64,000 bases of DNA from Chitinophaga filiformis (GCF_900102545.1 NZ_FNBN01000001.1:1442221-1506220); one strand, 5' to 3'. Shown: positions 42,703-52,107, counted from the first letter of the stretch. Program-made: numbers and translations. The notes: generated from the letters alone by a model not told the origin.

Positions 42703-43988
42703 TGTTCTTTATCCATATAAGAGGTACGTTTTGTATCTCTTACAAGACTATAAACGATCAGGGAGATAAAGATACAACCGGTGACATACCAGTAATACAG
42801 GGATTCGTGATCTACGTTCTTGAAGTATAAGGCAATATACTCTGCCGTACCTCCAAACAACGCCACAGTGAGCGCATAGGGGAGGCCAACACCCAGTGCA
42901 CGGACCTCGGAAGGAAACATTTCTGCTTTTACAACAGCGTTAATGGAAGTATATCCGCTTACAATGATCAGTGCAGCCAGGATTAGGAAAAAGGCGGTCC
43001 ACTCACTGCTTGCATGGCTGATAGCCGTTAGAATAGGAACAGTGAGTAAGGTTCCTAATATTCCAAAGCCAAGTAATAGCGGCTTGCGGCCGGTCTTATC
43101 GCTCAACATGCCGAACAGCGGTTGCAGGCAGGCATAAATGAGCATGAGGAAGAAGGTAAGTACAGTAGATCTTTCTTTAGTGAGATGCACGGTATTTACC
43201 AGGAACTTCTGCATGTACGTGGTATACGTATAAAAGGCAAGCGTACCGCCCATGGTTAAGCCCACAACAGTCAACACGGCCTTGGGATGTTCTTTTAAGA
43301 GAATAAGTACAGATCCTCGTTTTTTGTTCTCTTTCTCTGTAGCAATCGTTTCCTGCATATGCTGGCGGATCACCAGGGCGAAAAGGGACAGTCCTGCGCC
43401 TATTACAAAAGGGATACGCCAGCCCCATTCATGGAGTTGTTCCGGGGTAAGGAAAACCTTTTGGAGGAGCAATTGTATACCCAATGCGGTTAGTTGTCCG
43501 CCAATGAGCGTTACATATTGAAAACTGGAATAAAAGCCTCTCTTTCCCGGTGTAGATATCTCACTGAGGTAAGTAGCGGATGTGCCATATTCGCCTCCTA
43601 CACTAAGCCCTTGCAGCAGCCTGGCCGTCAGCAGGATGATAGGAGAGAATATGCCCGCTGTGTTATAGGAAGGCGCCAGGGCAATCATCATACTACCGAG
43701 AGACATCAGTAAAACGGACAGAGTCATGGACGCTTTTCTGCCTTTACGGTCAGCAATGCTGCCGAATAGCCATCCGCCGATAGGACGCATGAGGAAGCCT
43801 ACGGCAAAGATGGCGGCGGTATCGAGCAACTGTGCAGTAGGATTTCCTTTTGGAAAGAAGACTGGCGCAAAGTACAGGGCGAAGGCAGCATAGGCATACC
43901 AGTCGTACCATTCAACCAGATTACCGATAGAGCCGGTGAAGATGGCTTTTATGCGGTGGACGGTATCTTTTTTCTGATAAGTATTCAT
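42699..43988 (-). CDS. MFS transporter of the metabolite:H+ symporter (MHS) type
   Basis: 12-helix major-facilitator protein of about 429 aa. Features include NLVEWYDWYAYAAFALYFAP in TM1, the RPIGGWLFGSIADRKGRK loop between TM2 and TM3, and GGEYGTSATYLSE; this is typical of MHS permeases such as KgtP (2-oxoglutarate), ShiA or ProP. The substrate cannot be read. I start at ATG 43988 (MNTYQKKD): an exact -7 box (44010-44017) covers the alternative start 8 codons upstream. It precedes and overlaps the CruF-like gene. Confidence 0.87.
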   Translation of the reverse strand: MNTYQKKDTVHRIKAIFTGSIGNLVEWYDWYAYAAFALYFAPVFFPKGNPTAQLLDTAAIFAVGFLMRPIGGWLFGSIADRKGRKASMTLSVLLMSLGSMMIALAPSYNTAGIFSPIILLTARLLQGLSVGGEYGTSATYLSEISTPGKRGFYSSFQYVTLIGGQLTALGIQLLLQKVFLTPEQLHEWGWRIPFVIGAGLSLFALVIRQHMQETIATEKENKKRGSVLILLKEHPKAVLTVVGLTMGGTLAFYTYTTYMQKFLVNTVHLTKERSTVLTFFLMLIYACLQPLFGMLSDKTGRKPLLLGFGILGTLLTVPILTAISHASSEWTAFFLILAALIIVSGYTSINAVVKAEMFPSEVRALGVGLPYALTVALFGGTAEYIALYFKNVDHESLYYWYVTGCIFISLIVYSLVRDTKRTSYMDKEQ

Positions 43989-44009
43989 TATTGAAAGGAG
44001 GGTAGATTT

Positions 44010-44017
44010 CAAAAATA
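44010..44017 (-). promoter_or_regulatory. -7 promoter box of the MFS gene
   Basis: Minus strand TATTTTTG, exact -7 match, 21 bases upstream of the ATG at 43988. It lies across the alternative upstream start at 44012 and so supports the shorter protein. No clear -33 at 19 bases. Confidence 0.45.
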
Positions 44018-44067
44018 ATACAATCGGGGCAATAGTATTATATTGCTAAACAATTAACAGGATAATC

Positions 44068-44742
44068 ATGGATACGATCACACAAGCAAAGAAAGCAGCA
44101 GGAGAGAAGGCTGCAGCGTTAGTACAGCCCGGTATGCTGGTAGGATTAGGAACAGGGTCAACGGCCTATTGGGCCATAGAAAAGATTGGCGAAATGGTTA
44201 AAGGCGGATTGAATATCCGTGCGGTGGCAACCTCCCTTGCATCCGAAAAACAGGCAAGAGAACTGGGTATTCCCATTACCTCTTTCAGCGAAATACAACA
44301 ACTGGATATTGATATAGATGGCGCCGATGAGGTAAGCCATGACCTGCAGATCATCAAAGGCGGCGGTGGAGCCTTACTGCGTGAAAAGATAGTAGCCATG
44401 GCCAGCAGAAGAAAAGTGATTGTGGCCGATGAGCGTAAGTATGTAAAGACCCTCGGTAAATTTCCTTTACCGATAGAGATCATCCCTTTCGGCTGGGAAC
44501 TGGTATTCAGGGCTGTACAATCCCTGCAGGGAGCGCCTACACTGAGAACAAAAGACGATAAACCATATATCACTGACAACGGGAACTATATCCTTGATTG
44601 CGCTTTTGGTGCAATCGAGAATCCGGAACAACTGCATCATCAGCTGAAAACCATCACCGGTGTTGTAGAAACGGGACTGTTCATCAACATGAAACCAACA
44701 GTCATCATCGCGTATGAAAGTGGTGAAGTGAAGACGATTTAA
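44068..44742 (+). CDS. rpiA: Ribose-5-phosphate isomerase A
   Basis: Interconverts ribose 5-phosphate and ribulose 5-phosphate in the non-oxidative pentose phosphate pathway; 224 aa, normal length. Conserved motifs: GLGTGSTA (about 26-33), DIDGADEV (about 90), the loop KGGGGALLREK with the catalytic base Glu and substrate-binding Lys, and DERKYVKTLG. Divergent from the MFS gene. Followed after 22 bases by the methyltransferase-like gene, so the two may be co-transcribed. Confidence 0.96.
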   Translation: MDTITQAKKAAGEKAAALVQPGMLVGLGTGSTAYWAIEKIGEMVKGGLNIRAVATSLASEKQARELGIPITSFSEIQQLDIDIDGADEVSHDLQIIKGGGGALLREKIVAMASRRKVIVADERKYVKTLGKFPLPIEIIPFGWELVFRAVQSLQGAPTLRTKDDKPYITDNGNYILDCAFGAIENPEQLHHQLKTITGVVETGLFINMKPTVIIAYESGEVKTI

Positions 44743-44764
44743 TAGTATATAACAGTCTTTCTCC

Positions 44765-45328
44765 ATGTACCCAAACCTTCATCTGTTTATTGCTCTTATC
44801 TGGGTTACGTCAGAGATACTGCTGAACCGTCTGCTCAGATCATCACAATCTGATAAAACAAGATCAGACGGGCAATCGCTGCGTATTATCTGGATCACTA
44901 TCATGATCTCATTGCCGCTGGCGCATTTACTGTCATGGCAATTGAACTGGCCTATCAGTGCTTCAGCCCTGGTATCTGATATAGGCTTGGGGTTGATTGT
45001 GACAGGTATGCTATTCCGGTTTACTGCGATATATACCCTGGGAAGGTATTTCACAGTGGATGTAGCTATACGTACAGATCATAAAATAGTGAAGGCGGGC
45101 GTCTACAGGTTTCTGCGTCATCCGTCTTATCTGGGGATGCTGATCTCTTTCTTTGGCAACGCACTGGCATTTAACAGCTGGTATGCGGTGCTGATCGGCT
45201 TTCTGCCTGTATTGGGAGCAGTTCTCTACAGGATAAAAATTGAGGAGGAACTGTTGATATCAAACTTCGGGCAGGGCTATATTGATTATAAGAAAGGAAC
45301 ATGGCGGTTGATACCATTCATATATTGA
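44765..45328 (+). CDS. Isoprenylcysteine carboxyl methyltransferase (ICMT)-family protein
   Basis: 187-aa membrane protein with about four transmembrane segments and the ICMT/PEMT C-terminal pattern: GRYFTVDVAIRTDHKIVKAGVYRFLRHPSYLG, then EEELLISNFGQGYIDYKKGTWRLIP. The RHPSYLG and the EExxL..xFG..Y motifs bind S-adenosylmethionine in the family. Bacteria lack CaaX-prenyl proteins in the usual sense, so the substrate is unknown. It is 22 bases behind rpiA and 42 bases before the sulfurtransferase gene. Confidence 0.85.
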   Translation: MYPNLHLFIALIWVTSEILLNRLLRSSQSDKTRSDGQSLRIIWITIMISLPLAHLLSWQLNWPISASALVSDIGLGLIVTGMLFRFTAIYTLGRYFTVDVAIRTDHKIVKAGVYRFLRHPSYLGMLISFFGNALAFNSWYAVLIGFLPVLGAVLYRIKIEEELLISNFGQGYIDYKKGTWRLIPFIY

Positions 45329-45370
45329 TACAAGGATCTAATTACCATATCATTATTTAAAAGACACACT

Positions 45371-46216
45371 ATGAGCTATACAAATTTTGTAAAGCCTGCA
45401 GAAGCCCAGGTGCTTATTAACACTCCGGATGTTCTTTTTATTGATTGCAGCTTTGCGCTGAATGATAAGGAATGGGGTAGAAGGGAATATGAAAAATCAC
45501 ATATACCCGGTGCATTGTATGCGGATCTGGATAAGGATCTTTCCGGACCGATCATAGCTGGAGTAACAGGACGCCACCCGCTTCCGGAGAAAGGAGCTCT
45601 TGAGGCTACATTCTCTGCATGGGGAATAACGCCGACCACCCAGGTGATAGCCTATGATGCCGGCGCTGGCTTTATGGCCGCTGCCAGATTATGGTGGTTG
45701 CTGAAATGGGCAGGGCATGAGCAGACAGCGGTATTGGATGGTGGAAAGAAGGTATGGGCGGAGAAAGGGTTTCCGCTGGAAAGTGGGGTAGTTACACCTA
45801 AGGCGACGACGTTCACAGCGCATTTTAACGACTCCCTGCTTGCCTCAGCAGAGGAAGTATTAAAAGCGACAGAAAAGCACGGCAGCTGTGTAATAGATTC
45901 CAGGACAGCAGACAGATATGCCGGTCAGAATGAGACTATTGATCCGGTAGCAGGACATATCCCAGAAGCGATTTCCAGGCCGTTTAACGCGAATATTACG
46001 CCTGAAGGAATAGTGGCAGGGCCGGAGGCCGTAAGGAGCTATTTTGCGGCTGATTTTGCCAAAGATGATGTGATCTTTTATTGCGGATCAGGAGTGACAG
46101 CGGCATTCAATGTACTATTATCAGCTTATGCGGGATATCCTTTGCCGAAGCTGTATGCAGGTTCCTGGAGTGAGTGGATCACTGATCCGGGAAGACCTGT
46201 AGCGGTAGGAGTGTAA
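45371..46216 (+). CDS. sseA: Sulfurtransferase (3-mercaptopyruvate/thiosulfate type)
   Basis: Two-domain rhodanese of 281 aa. The N-terminal inactive domain covers about 1-140 (IDCSFALNDKEWGRREYEKSHIPGA) and the C-terminal active domain about 160-280, with the catalytic Cys in FYCGSGVTAAFN at about 240. The CG[ST]GVTA loop is characteristic of mercaptopyruvate sulfurtransferases rather than thiosulfate rhodaneses. It transfers sulfane sulfur, perhaps to cyanide or thiols; physiological acceptor unknown. Confidence 0.87.
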   Translation: MSYTNFVKPAEAQVLINTPDVLFIDCSFALNDKEWGRREYEKSHIPGALYADLDKDLSGPIIAGVTGRHPLPEKGALEATFSAWGITPTTQVIAYDAGAGFMAAARLWWLLKWAGHEQTAVLDGGKKVWAEKGFPLESGVVTPKATTFTAHFNDSLLASAEEVLKATEKHGSCVIDSRTADRYAGQNETIDPVAGHIPEAISRPFNANITPEGIVAGPEAVRSYFAADFAKDDVIFYCGSGVTAAFNVLLSAYAGYPLPKLYAGSWSEWITDPGRPVAVGV

Positions 46217-46239
46217 ATAACTCTCTGGTAAAAATAATA

Positions 46240-46273
46240 AAGGCCACTGGCCCGGAATAACCGGCAGTGGCCT
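46240..46273. terminator. Bidirectional terminator between sulfurtransferase and DUF885 genes
   Basis: Perfect 10-bp stem AAGGCCACTG (46240-46249) / CAGTGGCCTT (46264-46273) between convergent genes. An A-run precedes it (T-run for the minus strand). Confidence 0.82.
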
Positions 46274-46304
46274 TACGGTTTTATGTGGCGGTCTATATAG
46301 AAAA

Positions 46305-48083
46305 TCATTGCTTCGCGGCCCAGTCATCCATATAATGCTCAAGCACCTTCAGCGGCATATCTCCCTGTGCCAGCAAGGCATCATGGAATTTGACAATATT
46401 GAATCGGCTGCCCAACATTTTCCTGTATTTCTCCCGTAAGCGCAGCATTTCCAGTTCCCCGATCTTATAAGTGAGTGCCTGCCCTGGTATTGCCATGTAA
46501 CGTTCTACAGATGTAACAGCATCTTCCTCGCTGATGGATTCATGGACTAGCATGTAATTGATCGCCTCTTCTCTTGTCATTTTGCCGGTATGGATGCCGA
46601 CATCTGTTACCAGCCGGATGGCGCGGTGAATCTCATTATTAAGAGCGCCCATCTGTTGTGGTATATCTGTATAACATCCCAGTTGCTTACCGAGCGACTC
46701 GCAATAAAGCGCCCATCCCTCTGTGAAGGCGCTGAAGTTTATTTGTCGTCTGAAGGTTGGCAAAGACATATTCTCTTGTTGTAAGGAGATCTGGTAATGA
46801 TGCCCGGGAATTGCTTCATGTATGAAAGTCGCTTCCATACCCAGGAATGTAACGTTGATCTTTGTGGCATCAGGAACCGGCACATAAAATATACCGGGGC
46901 GGCTGCCGTCCATGGAACCAATCATATAGGAGGGACCGTTCTGGGATGCTTCCCGGAATGCTTCCACTCTTCTGATCTCAAACCTGGCTTCGGGAGCCAC
47001 GCTGAGCATTGTATGCAGTCGTGGCTTTATCTTGTCGTAGATCTGCTGGTAAGCCTGTATAACTTCCTCCGGCGTCTTAAAAGGCATAAACTGCCGGTCA
47101 GTTCTAAGGAAAACGAAGTATTCCTGTAGCGTACCAGTGAAGCCACTTTGCTTTTTCAATTCCTCCATCTCAGCGTTGATCCGCGTTACTTCTTGTATAC
47201 CTGTTTCGTAAATCTCTTCTGGTGTCCGGTTTGTAGTGGTGAAATACCGTACATAGTACTGATATAGCTCTTTGCCGCCTGGAATGCCGGAAAGTCCTGC
47301 GGCATCAGTAGCATAGGGTAGGTAATCGTTCTTCAGATAATCAGCAAGACGTTGATAAGCAGGAAGCAACTGTGTGTTCAAAACCAGTAAGAAGGATTGT
47401 TTCAGCTGTTCCCGTTCCGGACCGGAGATAGCAGGAGGCATGTTATTTAATGGCTGAAACAGTGAATTCTTTGCGGTATCTTTTTCAGCGAGGCTTTCCA
47501 TTTGAGGGATCATTTTCATCACCAGCACTTTAGGCAAAACAAAACCGCTGGAAACTGCTTTTTGCATATTGCTGATAGCAGTGTCTATCCATGCTGAAAA
47601 TGCGGCGACGCGTTTAAACCAGTTTTTGTAATCCTTCGCTGTTGCAAAGGGCTGTGCTGATTCTCCTGAACCCAATTGGCCTACTAATAATGGGAGAGAA
47701 GAGAACTGATTGATTGGCAGGTATTCCGTGTGATATTTCATCCGCTCAAGATCCATTTCGAGGATCTCTTTCAGCACGTCGTAAGAAATCCGGTCTGCAC
47801 CATTCAGAGAGCGTCTGTCATATCCGGATAACAAGTGCAGGTACTTTTTATCAAACTGCTCTTTTTGTTTTGAATATGAAGCTGATATGTCATTTGCTAA
47901 CAGTTCATCATAACGGTGATCACCGGCAAACGTTGCACTGATAGGATCCTGTTGAAGGCTTTCCTGGTAATAGTTTTCAAAAAGCTGGTGTAATTGTGTA
48001 TTGCGCTGTTGGCCATATGCTGTTGTAAATGCACAACTGCATAGAAAAAGGAAGCTGCTGATCTTAGATGGAAGTCGTTTCAT
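46305..48083 (-). CDS. DUF885 family secreted protein (putative zinc peptidase)
   Basis: 592-aa protein of the DUF885 family, which shares the gluzincin-like HExxH-type motif: FIHEAIPGHHYQ at about residue 435 (H-E-x3-H-H), with downstream Glu in FTEGWALYCESLG as the third ligand. The start is the ATG at 48083 (MKRLPSKISSFLFLCSCAFTTAYGQQ), which gives a signal peptide; a longer frame to 48143 runs through a promoter-like TACCTTTG at 48117-48124. It is thus exported, probably a periplasmic peptidase. Substrate unknown. Length and order are as in the family. Confidence 0.86.
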   Translation of the reverse strand: MKRLPSKISSFLFLCSCAFTTAYGQQRNTQLHQLFENYYQESLQQDPISATFAGDHRYDELLANDISASYSKQKEQFDKKYLHLLSGYDRRSLNGADRISYDVLKEILEMDLERMKYHTEYLPINQFSSLPLLVGQLGSGESAQPFATAKDYKNWFKRVAAFSAWIDTAISNMQKAVSSGFVLPKVLVMKMIPQMESLAEKDTAKNSLFQPLNNMPPAISGPEREQLKQSFLLVLNTQLLPAYQRLADYLKNDYLPYATDAAGLSGIPGGKELYQYYVRYFTTTNRTPEEIYETGIQEVTRINAEMEELKKQSGFTGTLQEYFVFLRTDRQFMPFKTPEEVIQAYQQIYDKIKPRLHTMLSVAPEARFEIRRVEAFREASQNGPSYMIGSMDGSRPGIFYVPVPDATKINVTFLGMEATFIHEAIPGHHYQISLQQENMSLPTFRRQINFSAFTEGWALYCESLGKQLGCYTDIPQQMGALNNEIHRAIRLVTDVGIHTGKMTREEAINYMLVHESISEEDAVTSVERYMAIPGQALTYKIGELEMLRLREKYRKMLGSRFNIVKFHDALLAQGDMPLKVLEHYMDDWAAKQ

Positions 48084-48172
48084 AATGCACCGGGCACATT
48101 TTCTACCCTTGTGATACAAAGGTAAAAGGCGCGCTGCCGGCAAAATTGTATCGCATTAGCGTAAGGGGAGGG

Positions 48173-48973
48173 TCAGATCTTCCTGTACTCTTTCGGAAGC
48201 ATGGCGGTAACCTGTTGGAAGGTTTTGGTAAAATGCGCCTGATCAGTAAAGCCACACATATAGGCGATTTCTGTCAGGGAGTACTTTTTCGACCTGACTA
48301 ATACCAGGGCCCGTTCAATTTTGAGTCGTCTGAAGTACTCTCCCAGCGTACAGGAGAAGTATTTGGTAAAGTATTTTGACAGGGTGACGGGATGGATACC
48401 TACCTGGTCAGCAAGCCTTTTGAGAGAAAGCGGTTCATTCCAGACATCGTTCAATACTGTGACGATCTGCTTTGTCCATTCGGGATGATGCTTTTCTGTA
48501 GTGAAGTTGGTGCTGATTAAATCGATACACAGTTGCTCCATTGAGAGCTGGCTGCATTCATCATTATAGTAATGTTCTCTTAATAAGCGTAGTAATCCGC
48601 CGGCATTAATGACCGCATTGCTTTCGAACATTAAGGATTCAGGTGGAACATTAAGATTGTATGCTTTGAAGAAATCTTCTTCTATTTCAATATTAAATAT
48701 GCGGGTACCTGGCCGGTAATGTATGTTCTGATGAATAATGCCTGGGTAGTAGTATAACCCCTTGCCCGCCATTTGTTGTTCCGCCTTTTTCCCTCTTATT
48801 TCCTGGCTGCCTCCGGAAAGGATATGAGAGAAATGGGGATTTTCGTGGCAATGCCAGTCAGATGTAAGATTCTCCGGGAAGATGGTTTCACTGGTGATGA
48901 TATATCCGATGTTATGTTCCTTCACCTTCGATCCAACGTAACAGCCTTTGGAAAGCACAACAGGATTGTTCAT
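48173..48973 (-). CDS. AraC-family transcriptional regulator
   Basis: 266-aa regulator with an N-terminal cupin (about 20-130; HCHENPHFSHILSGG, with clustered His residues) and a C-terminal AraC double HTH (about 165-262). HTH1 (LKRLADQVGIHPVTLSKYFTKYF) and HTH2 (LTEIAYMCGFTDQAHFTKTFQQVTAMLPKEYRK) are complete. The ligand is unknown. The gene lies head-to-head with the Crp/Fnr gene, so both promoters share the 123-base gap. Its own promoter fits the Bacteroidota consensus perfectly. Confidence 0.9.
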   Translation of the reverse strand: MNNPVVLSKGCYVGSKVKEHNIGYIITSETIFPENLTSDWHCHENPHFSHILSGGSQEIRGKKAEQQMAGKGLYYYPGIIHQNIHYRPGTRIFNIEIEEDFFKAYNLNVPPESLMFESNAVINAGGLLRLLREHYYNDECSQLSMEQLCIDLISTNFTTEKHHPEWTKQIVTVLNDVWNEPLSLKRLADQVGIHPVTLSKYFTKYFSCTLGEYFRRLKIERALVLVRSKKYSLTEIAYMCGFTDQAHFTKTFQQVTAMLPKEYRKI

Positions 48974-49001
48974 GAGTATGCTTTTAAAGTTGGAATATCG
49001 C

Positions 49002-49032
49002 CAAAGATATGAGTTAAAATAACCACGGCAAA
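49002..49032 (-). promoter_or_regulatory. Consensus Bacteroidota promoter of the AraC-family gene
   Basis: Minus strand: TTTG at 49032-49029, 19-base spacer, TATCTTTG at 49009-49002, then 28 bases to the ATG at 48973. Both boxes and the spacing match the sigma-ABfr consensus exactly. Confidence 0.7.
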
Positions 49033-49096
49033 CATATAATGAAAATGCTCCAAATGTATTAATTTTAGTTTACGTGAACAACTACATAACCTACCT

Positions 49097-49714
49097 ATGA
49101 ACACCAGAAAGCAACCCGCAAAAGAAGACCTCATACCATTATGGCAACTGTTAAACTCCTTTCATCCTGTCGGCAAGGGAATTGAACAGCATTTGTTGAA
49201 AAGTATTTATTGCTGCAGTATTCCAAAGGGAAAATACCTGCTGCGGAATGGAGAGATAAGTCATAGTCTTTATTTTATCAGAAAAGGATTGTTAAGGGGC
49301 TTTATTAAAGAAGAAAATAAGGAGATCACTACCTGGTTTGCCATGGAAAATGAAATGGCATCGGGCATTCGCAGTTTTTTGCTGCAGATAGAGACAGTGG
49401 AAAATATACAGGCGGTAGAAGATTGTGAACTGCTGGCGATTAGCTTTTCTGATCTGAATAAAATATACGAGAAGTATCCTTCGTTTAATATTACTGGCCG
49501 GAAAATAACAGAGTTCCACTACACATCGGCTGAAAACAGGGCATATATTACCAGACTGCATGATGCGGAGAAGAAATATGCACTTTTCCTGGAATTCTAT
49601 CCTCAGTTTGCCAACCGTATACAACTTACCTATGTAGCATCCTTTCTGGGAATAACCATTGAAACATTAAGTCGGGTACGGTCTAAAACGTCTGCACGGA
49701 AGAGATCAACATAA
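49097..49714 (+). CDS. Crp/Fnr-family transcriptional regulator
   Basis: 205-aa regulator with an N-terminal cyclic-nucleotide-binding-like domain (about 20-130; KGKYLLRNGEISHSLYFIRKGLLRG) and a C-terminal winged HTH (about 150-205; VASFLGITIETLSRVRSK). No cysteine cluster for an iron-sulfur sensor is evident, so this is not a classic FNR. The effector is unknown. The end (SARKRST) is a few residues shorter than usual. A perfect FNR-type palindrome lies nine bases behind its stop. Confidence 0.9.
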   Translation: MNTRKQPAKEDLIPLWQLLNSFHPVGKGIEQHLLKSIYCCSIPKGKYLLRNGEISHSLYFIRKGLLRGFIKEENKEITTWFAMENEMASGIRSFLLQIETVENIQAVEDCELLAISFSDLNKIYEKYPSFNITGRKITEFHYTSAENRAYITRLHDAEKKYALFLEFYPQFANRIQLTYVASFLGITIETLSRVRSKTSARKRST

Positions 49715-49723
49715 AAATAAAAT

Positions 49724-49737
49724 TTGATATATATCAA
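49724..49737. promoter_or_regulatory. FNR/CRP-type palindrome TTGAT-N4-ATCAA
   Basis: TTGATATATATCAA is an exact match to the FNR box TTGATnnnnATCAA; with flanks (TTTGATATATATCAAA) it is a 16-bp palindrome. It lies nine bases after the Crp/Fnr gene, and the 627-base region that follows has no gene on the plus strand. An autoregulatory or sRNA promoter is possible; so is a chance palindrome in AT-rich DNA. Confidence 0.4.
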
Positions 49738-50364
49738 AAAAATGACCCTGATAAGCGGGTTTATTTCTTGGGGAAAAACTCCCTAAACCGCGCTGTGCCT
49801 ACTATACTGCATTTTTGAGTTTGAAAAGTGTCTTTAAGACAGTTTCCTTCAGGAGACGGCGTTTCGCTAATTCTTTCTAATTTTCCGTCACAATGTGAAT
49901 GAAACATTGTCATGAAGAGAAAAGAGAACAAGTAACCGTGAAATAACTGTACCTGCTTTTTAAGTTAATTTTTTCTAAGAGAACAAGTAACCGTAAACAT
50001 GACTGTACCTTTTTTTTAGCCAATTTACTTTATAGAAAATGTAATTGTCCCAATACCTATACCTATGAATGCCAAATGAAGCGTCGCCAGTACTTTCATG
50101 CTGGCGTGAAAGTTAGCACAACCAGTTAACCATTTAACCACTACTCATGGGGAACACAAGGCGCCGGGGAGGTCTTCTTCTTCGGTGCCTGTTCCTCGCT
50201 GAGTAAAGAGCAAGCGTGAGGTTCTGACTATTCCAATCTTATTTAGGAGGGCATTTATGTAATGATCTGCCACAACCATTAAAATGCCTATGTTGGGAGT
50301 TATATAAACGATTGTCGTAAGTAATGTGGGCTCATCTTAAATCGGAGTTGTGTGAAAATTGGTG
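49738..50364. other. Intergenic region with a 55-base direct repeat
   Basis: No convincing gene. The sequence AAGAGAACAAGTAACCGT starts at 49922 and again at 49977; both copies continue with a similar stretch ending in ACTGTACCT, giving a 55-base period, and the second copy is followed by eight Ts. The rest shows no other structure. A small transcript ending at the T-run near 50016 is possible. Confidence 0.55.
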
Positions 50365-51216
50365 CTAAAATAATGACGTCTGGAGATCTACTTTGGGAAT
50401 TTCTTTTTTAGGGTAAAAAACGCCGATGATTACAAATGGGTTCTTTGCCCGGCGCATGTGCCACTCTCTTGTTGTGCCCATAAAAAGATACAGATCTTTT
50501 TCCTTAAACTCATCTTCGTACTTAGTCTTAACCTTCTGAAGAGCCTCTGCCTCTGCTTCAACTTTATCTCCTTTAGCGCGGGCCAGGCAGTTCCAATATA
50601 AAGCCCCTATTTCCCAGTCTTCAATCATTAACTTCCGCTGCTTCCCTGTTTCATCTGTAAAGACATAGCTAAACTTATAAGGAAGTTTTGGGATTACTAT
50701 TTCTGGGTCTTTTCCTGGCAGGAATAAGTCACCCTGTTTGCGGAGGTTCTTCCATTCGTTTTTCCATTCTCTTTCTGTTTCTACCCATTCAAGTCTTACA
50801 ATACTTGCAGGCTTAAAGACAGCTAAAGAGACATTCTTTGGCGACTTTGAGTCATCAATAAGGATATCCATGTTTGTATAAACATTGCGGAGGCAAACAT
50901 CCTTTCTGGCTTGCCAATTATTTTTTGTATCGAGGCGCTCACCAATTATCAGGTCACGGAAATCATAGTTTACCGGAGAATGGCTTTCTGGTCTAAAATC
51001 ATCCGTTCTTTTTTTTAGGTCAAGTTCAATCCAGGTGTATTTTACATTTTGGACTTGTCCACTCCCTTTAAGGTCGCCTAAAAAGCTAAGAGGAACCGGA
51101 TAGATCCTAATCATTTCCCCAGTCTCAAGTATTCCTGCAGTACAAACTAGTTCGTCGTGGCTTCTTGATGGAAGAGGATAGGTGGTAACAGTTATAAGGA
51201 CTTTTTTGGGGGGCAT
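50365..51216 (-). CDS. Putative dual-OB-type protein paired with a DUF488 fusion
   Basis: 283-aa protein, probably cytoplasmic, beta-rich. The start KKVLITVTTYPLPSRSHDELVCTAGI.ETGEMIRIYPVPL resembles, from memory, proteins annotated as 'dual OB domain' that sit beside DUF488 genes; I cannot confirm the fold. Near the C-terminus MGTTREWHMRRAKNPFVIIGVF ends the second predicted domain, with a short tail (KVDLQTSLF). No catalytic motif. It lies six bases behind the DUF488 gene on the same strand, so the two form one operon. Confidence 0.6.
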   Translation of the reverse strand: MPPKKVLITVTTYPLPSRSHDELVCTAGILETGEMIRIYPVPLSFLGDLKGSGQVQNVKYTWIELDLKKRTDDFRPESHSPVNYDFRDLIIGERLDTKNNWQARKDVCLRNVYTNMDILIDDSKSPKNVSLAVFKPASIVRLEWVETEREWKNEWKNLRKQGDLFLPGKDPEIVIPKLPYKFSYVFTDETGKQRKLMIEDWEIGALYWNCLARAKGDKVEAEAEALQKVKTKYEDEFKEKDLYLFMGTTREWHMRRAKNPFVIIGVFYPKKEIPKVDLQTSLF

Positions 51217-51222
51217 ATAATT

Positions 51223-52107
51223 CTATATATGTTTTACTTCATACTCGAAGCCCGGTAGCGTTTTTATTGCATTTGCTAAATGACTTCTATGACATTGGCA
51301 ATAGTTTGCCTCAAAGCAAGTTAAAGCAATTCGTTTATATTCTTGCAGGATTTTTAAGATAGTGATTTGAGTATCAATTGTTTTTGGGATATTATTCTCA
51401 CGATAATCAGCAAATAATCTATCGTAATCTGCCTGTGTATCTAAAGCCTGCCTTTTATCTGACACAATACCTACCTCGGGGAAATGCATGTATATAATGC
51501 CCAAGCTCTCACAATAGCGTTTAAGTTGGCTTTTACTAAAGCCAAATTTCATGCTCAGAGGATTATTGCGAACATCGACCAAAACTTTAACATCATTTCG
51601 AAGAAGGCGATTTAGGTAATCTTCTAAACTTCCTCCCTCATATCCAATTGTGTATAAAATCGTTTGGTTAGAAGAGGCCTTTTGCTTTTCTACTTTATCT
51701 AACTCGTCTTTTGATAAGATAGATGGAGCTTTTATACTATTGATAGCCCAATACGGGAAATTTCTGTATGTGTGCTTCATCAGCGCAATACTATTCATTT
51801 CGCCATAAAGCGTTTTTATACTTCTGAGTTTGGATAGATCAGTAGCCTTCAACTGATTAAAGTAACTGACAGCATCAATTTTTTGAAAACTCTTGTCTGT
51901 TTCAGCAAGTAAGCCTTTCGTCGTCATTGCAGTCATATCCGCATTTGCGGAATATGAGTAACAACCATACTTATAAGGGATAAAATCATAGTCCGCTTTC
52001 TCCTGTTTTTGGCAAAACAGAAACAACAACTTTTGTAGACGGATTTTTTCTAATTCGCCTTCAAAAAGCTCCAACAAAGAAAGTATGATTTTACGTCTAT
52101 AAAACAT
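51223..52107 (-). CDS. DUF488 protein fused to a Panacea/SocA-like N-terminal domain
   Basis: 294-aa protein. The N-terminal part (1-130; RLQKLLFLFCQ, DFIPYKYGCYS, LLAETD) resembles the helical Panacea/SocA-type antitoxin domain. The C-terminal part (150-290) is DUF488: TIGYEGGSLEDYLNRLLRNDVKVLVDVRNNPLSM, PEVGIV and the cysteine segment LTCFEANYCQCHR. DUF488 has been linked to nucleic-acid damage or conflict systems by comparative genomics; its activity is unknown. The pair (this plus the dual-OB-type protein) stands directly beside tRNA-Phe, a typical landing site of mobile islets. A TATCTTTA box lies at 52113-52120 just upstream of the start. Confidence 0.75.
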   Translation of the reverse strand: MFYRRKIILSLLELFEGELEKIRLQKLLFLFCQKQEKADYDFIPYKYGCYSYSANADMTAMTTKGLLAETDKSFQKIDAVSYFNQLKATDLSKLRSIKTLYGEMNSIALMKHTYRNFPYWAINSIKAPSILSKDELDKVEKQKASSNQTILYTIGYEGGSLEDYLNRLLRNDVKVLVDVRNNPLSMKFGFSKSQLKRYCESLGIIYMHFPEVGIVSDKRQALDTQADYDRLFADYRENNIPKTIDTQITILKILQEYKRIALTCFEANYCQCHRSHLANAIKTLPGFEYEVKHI

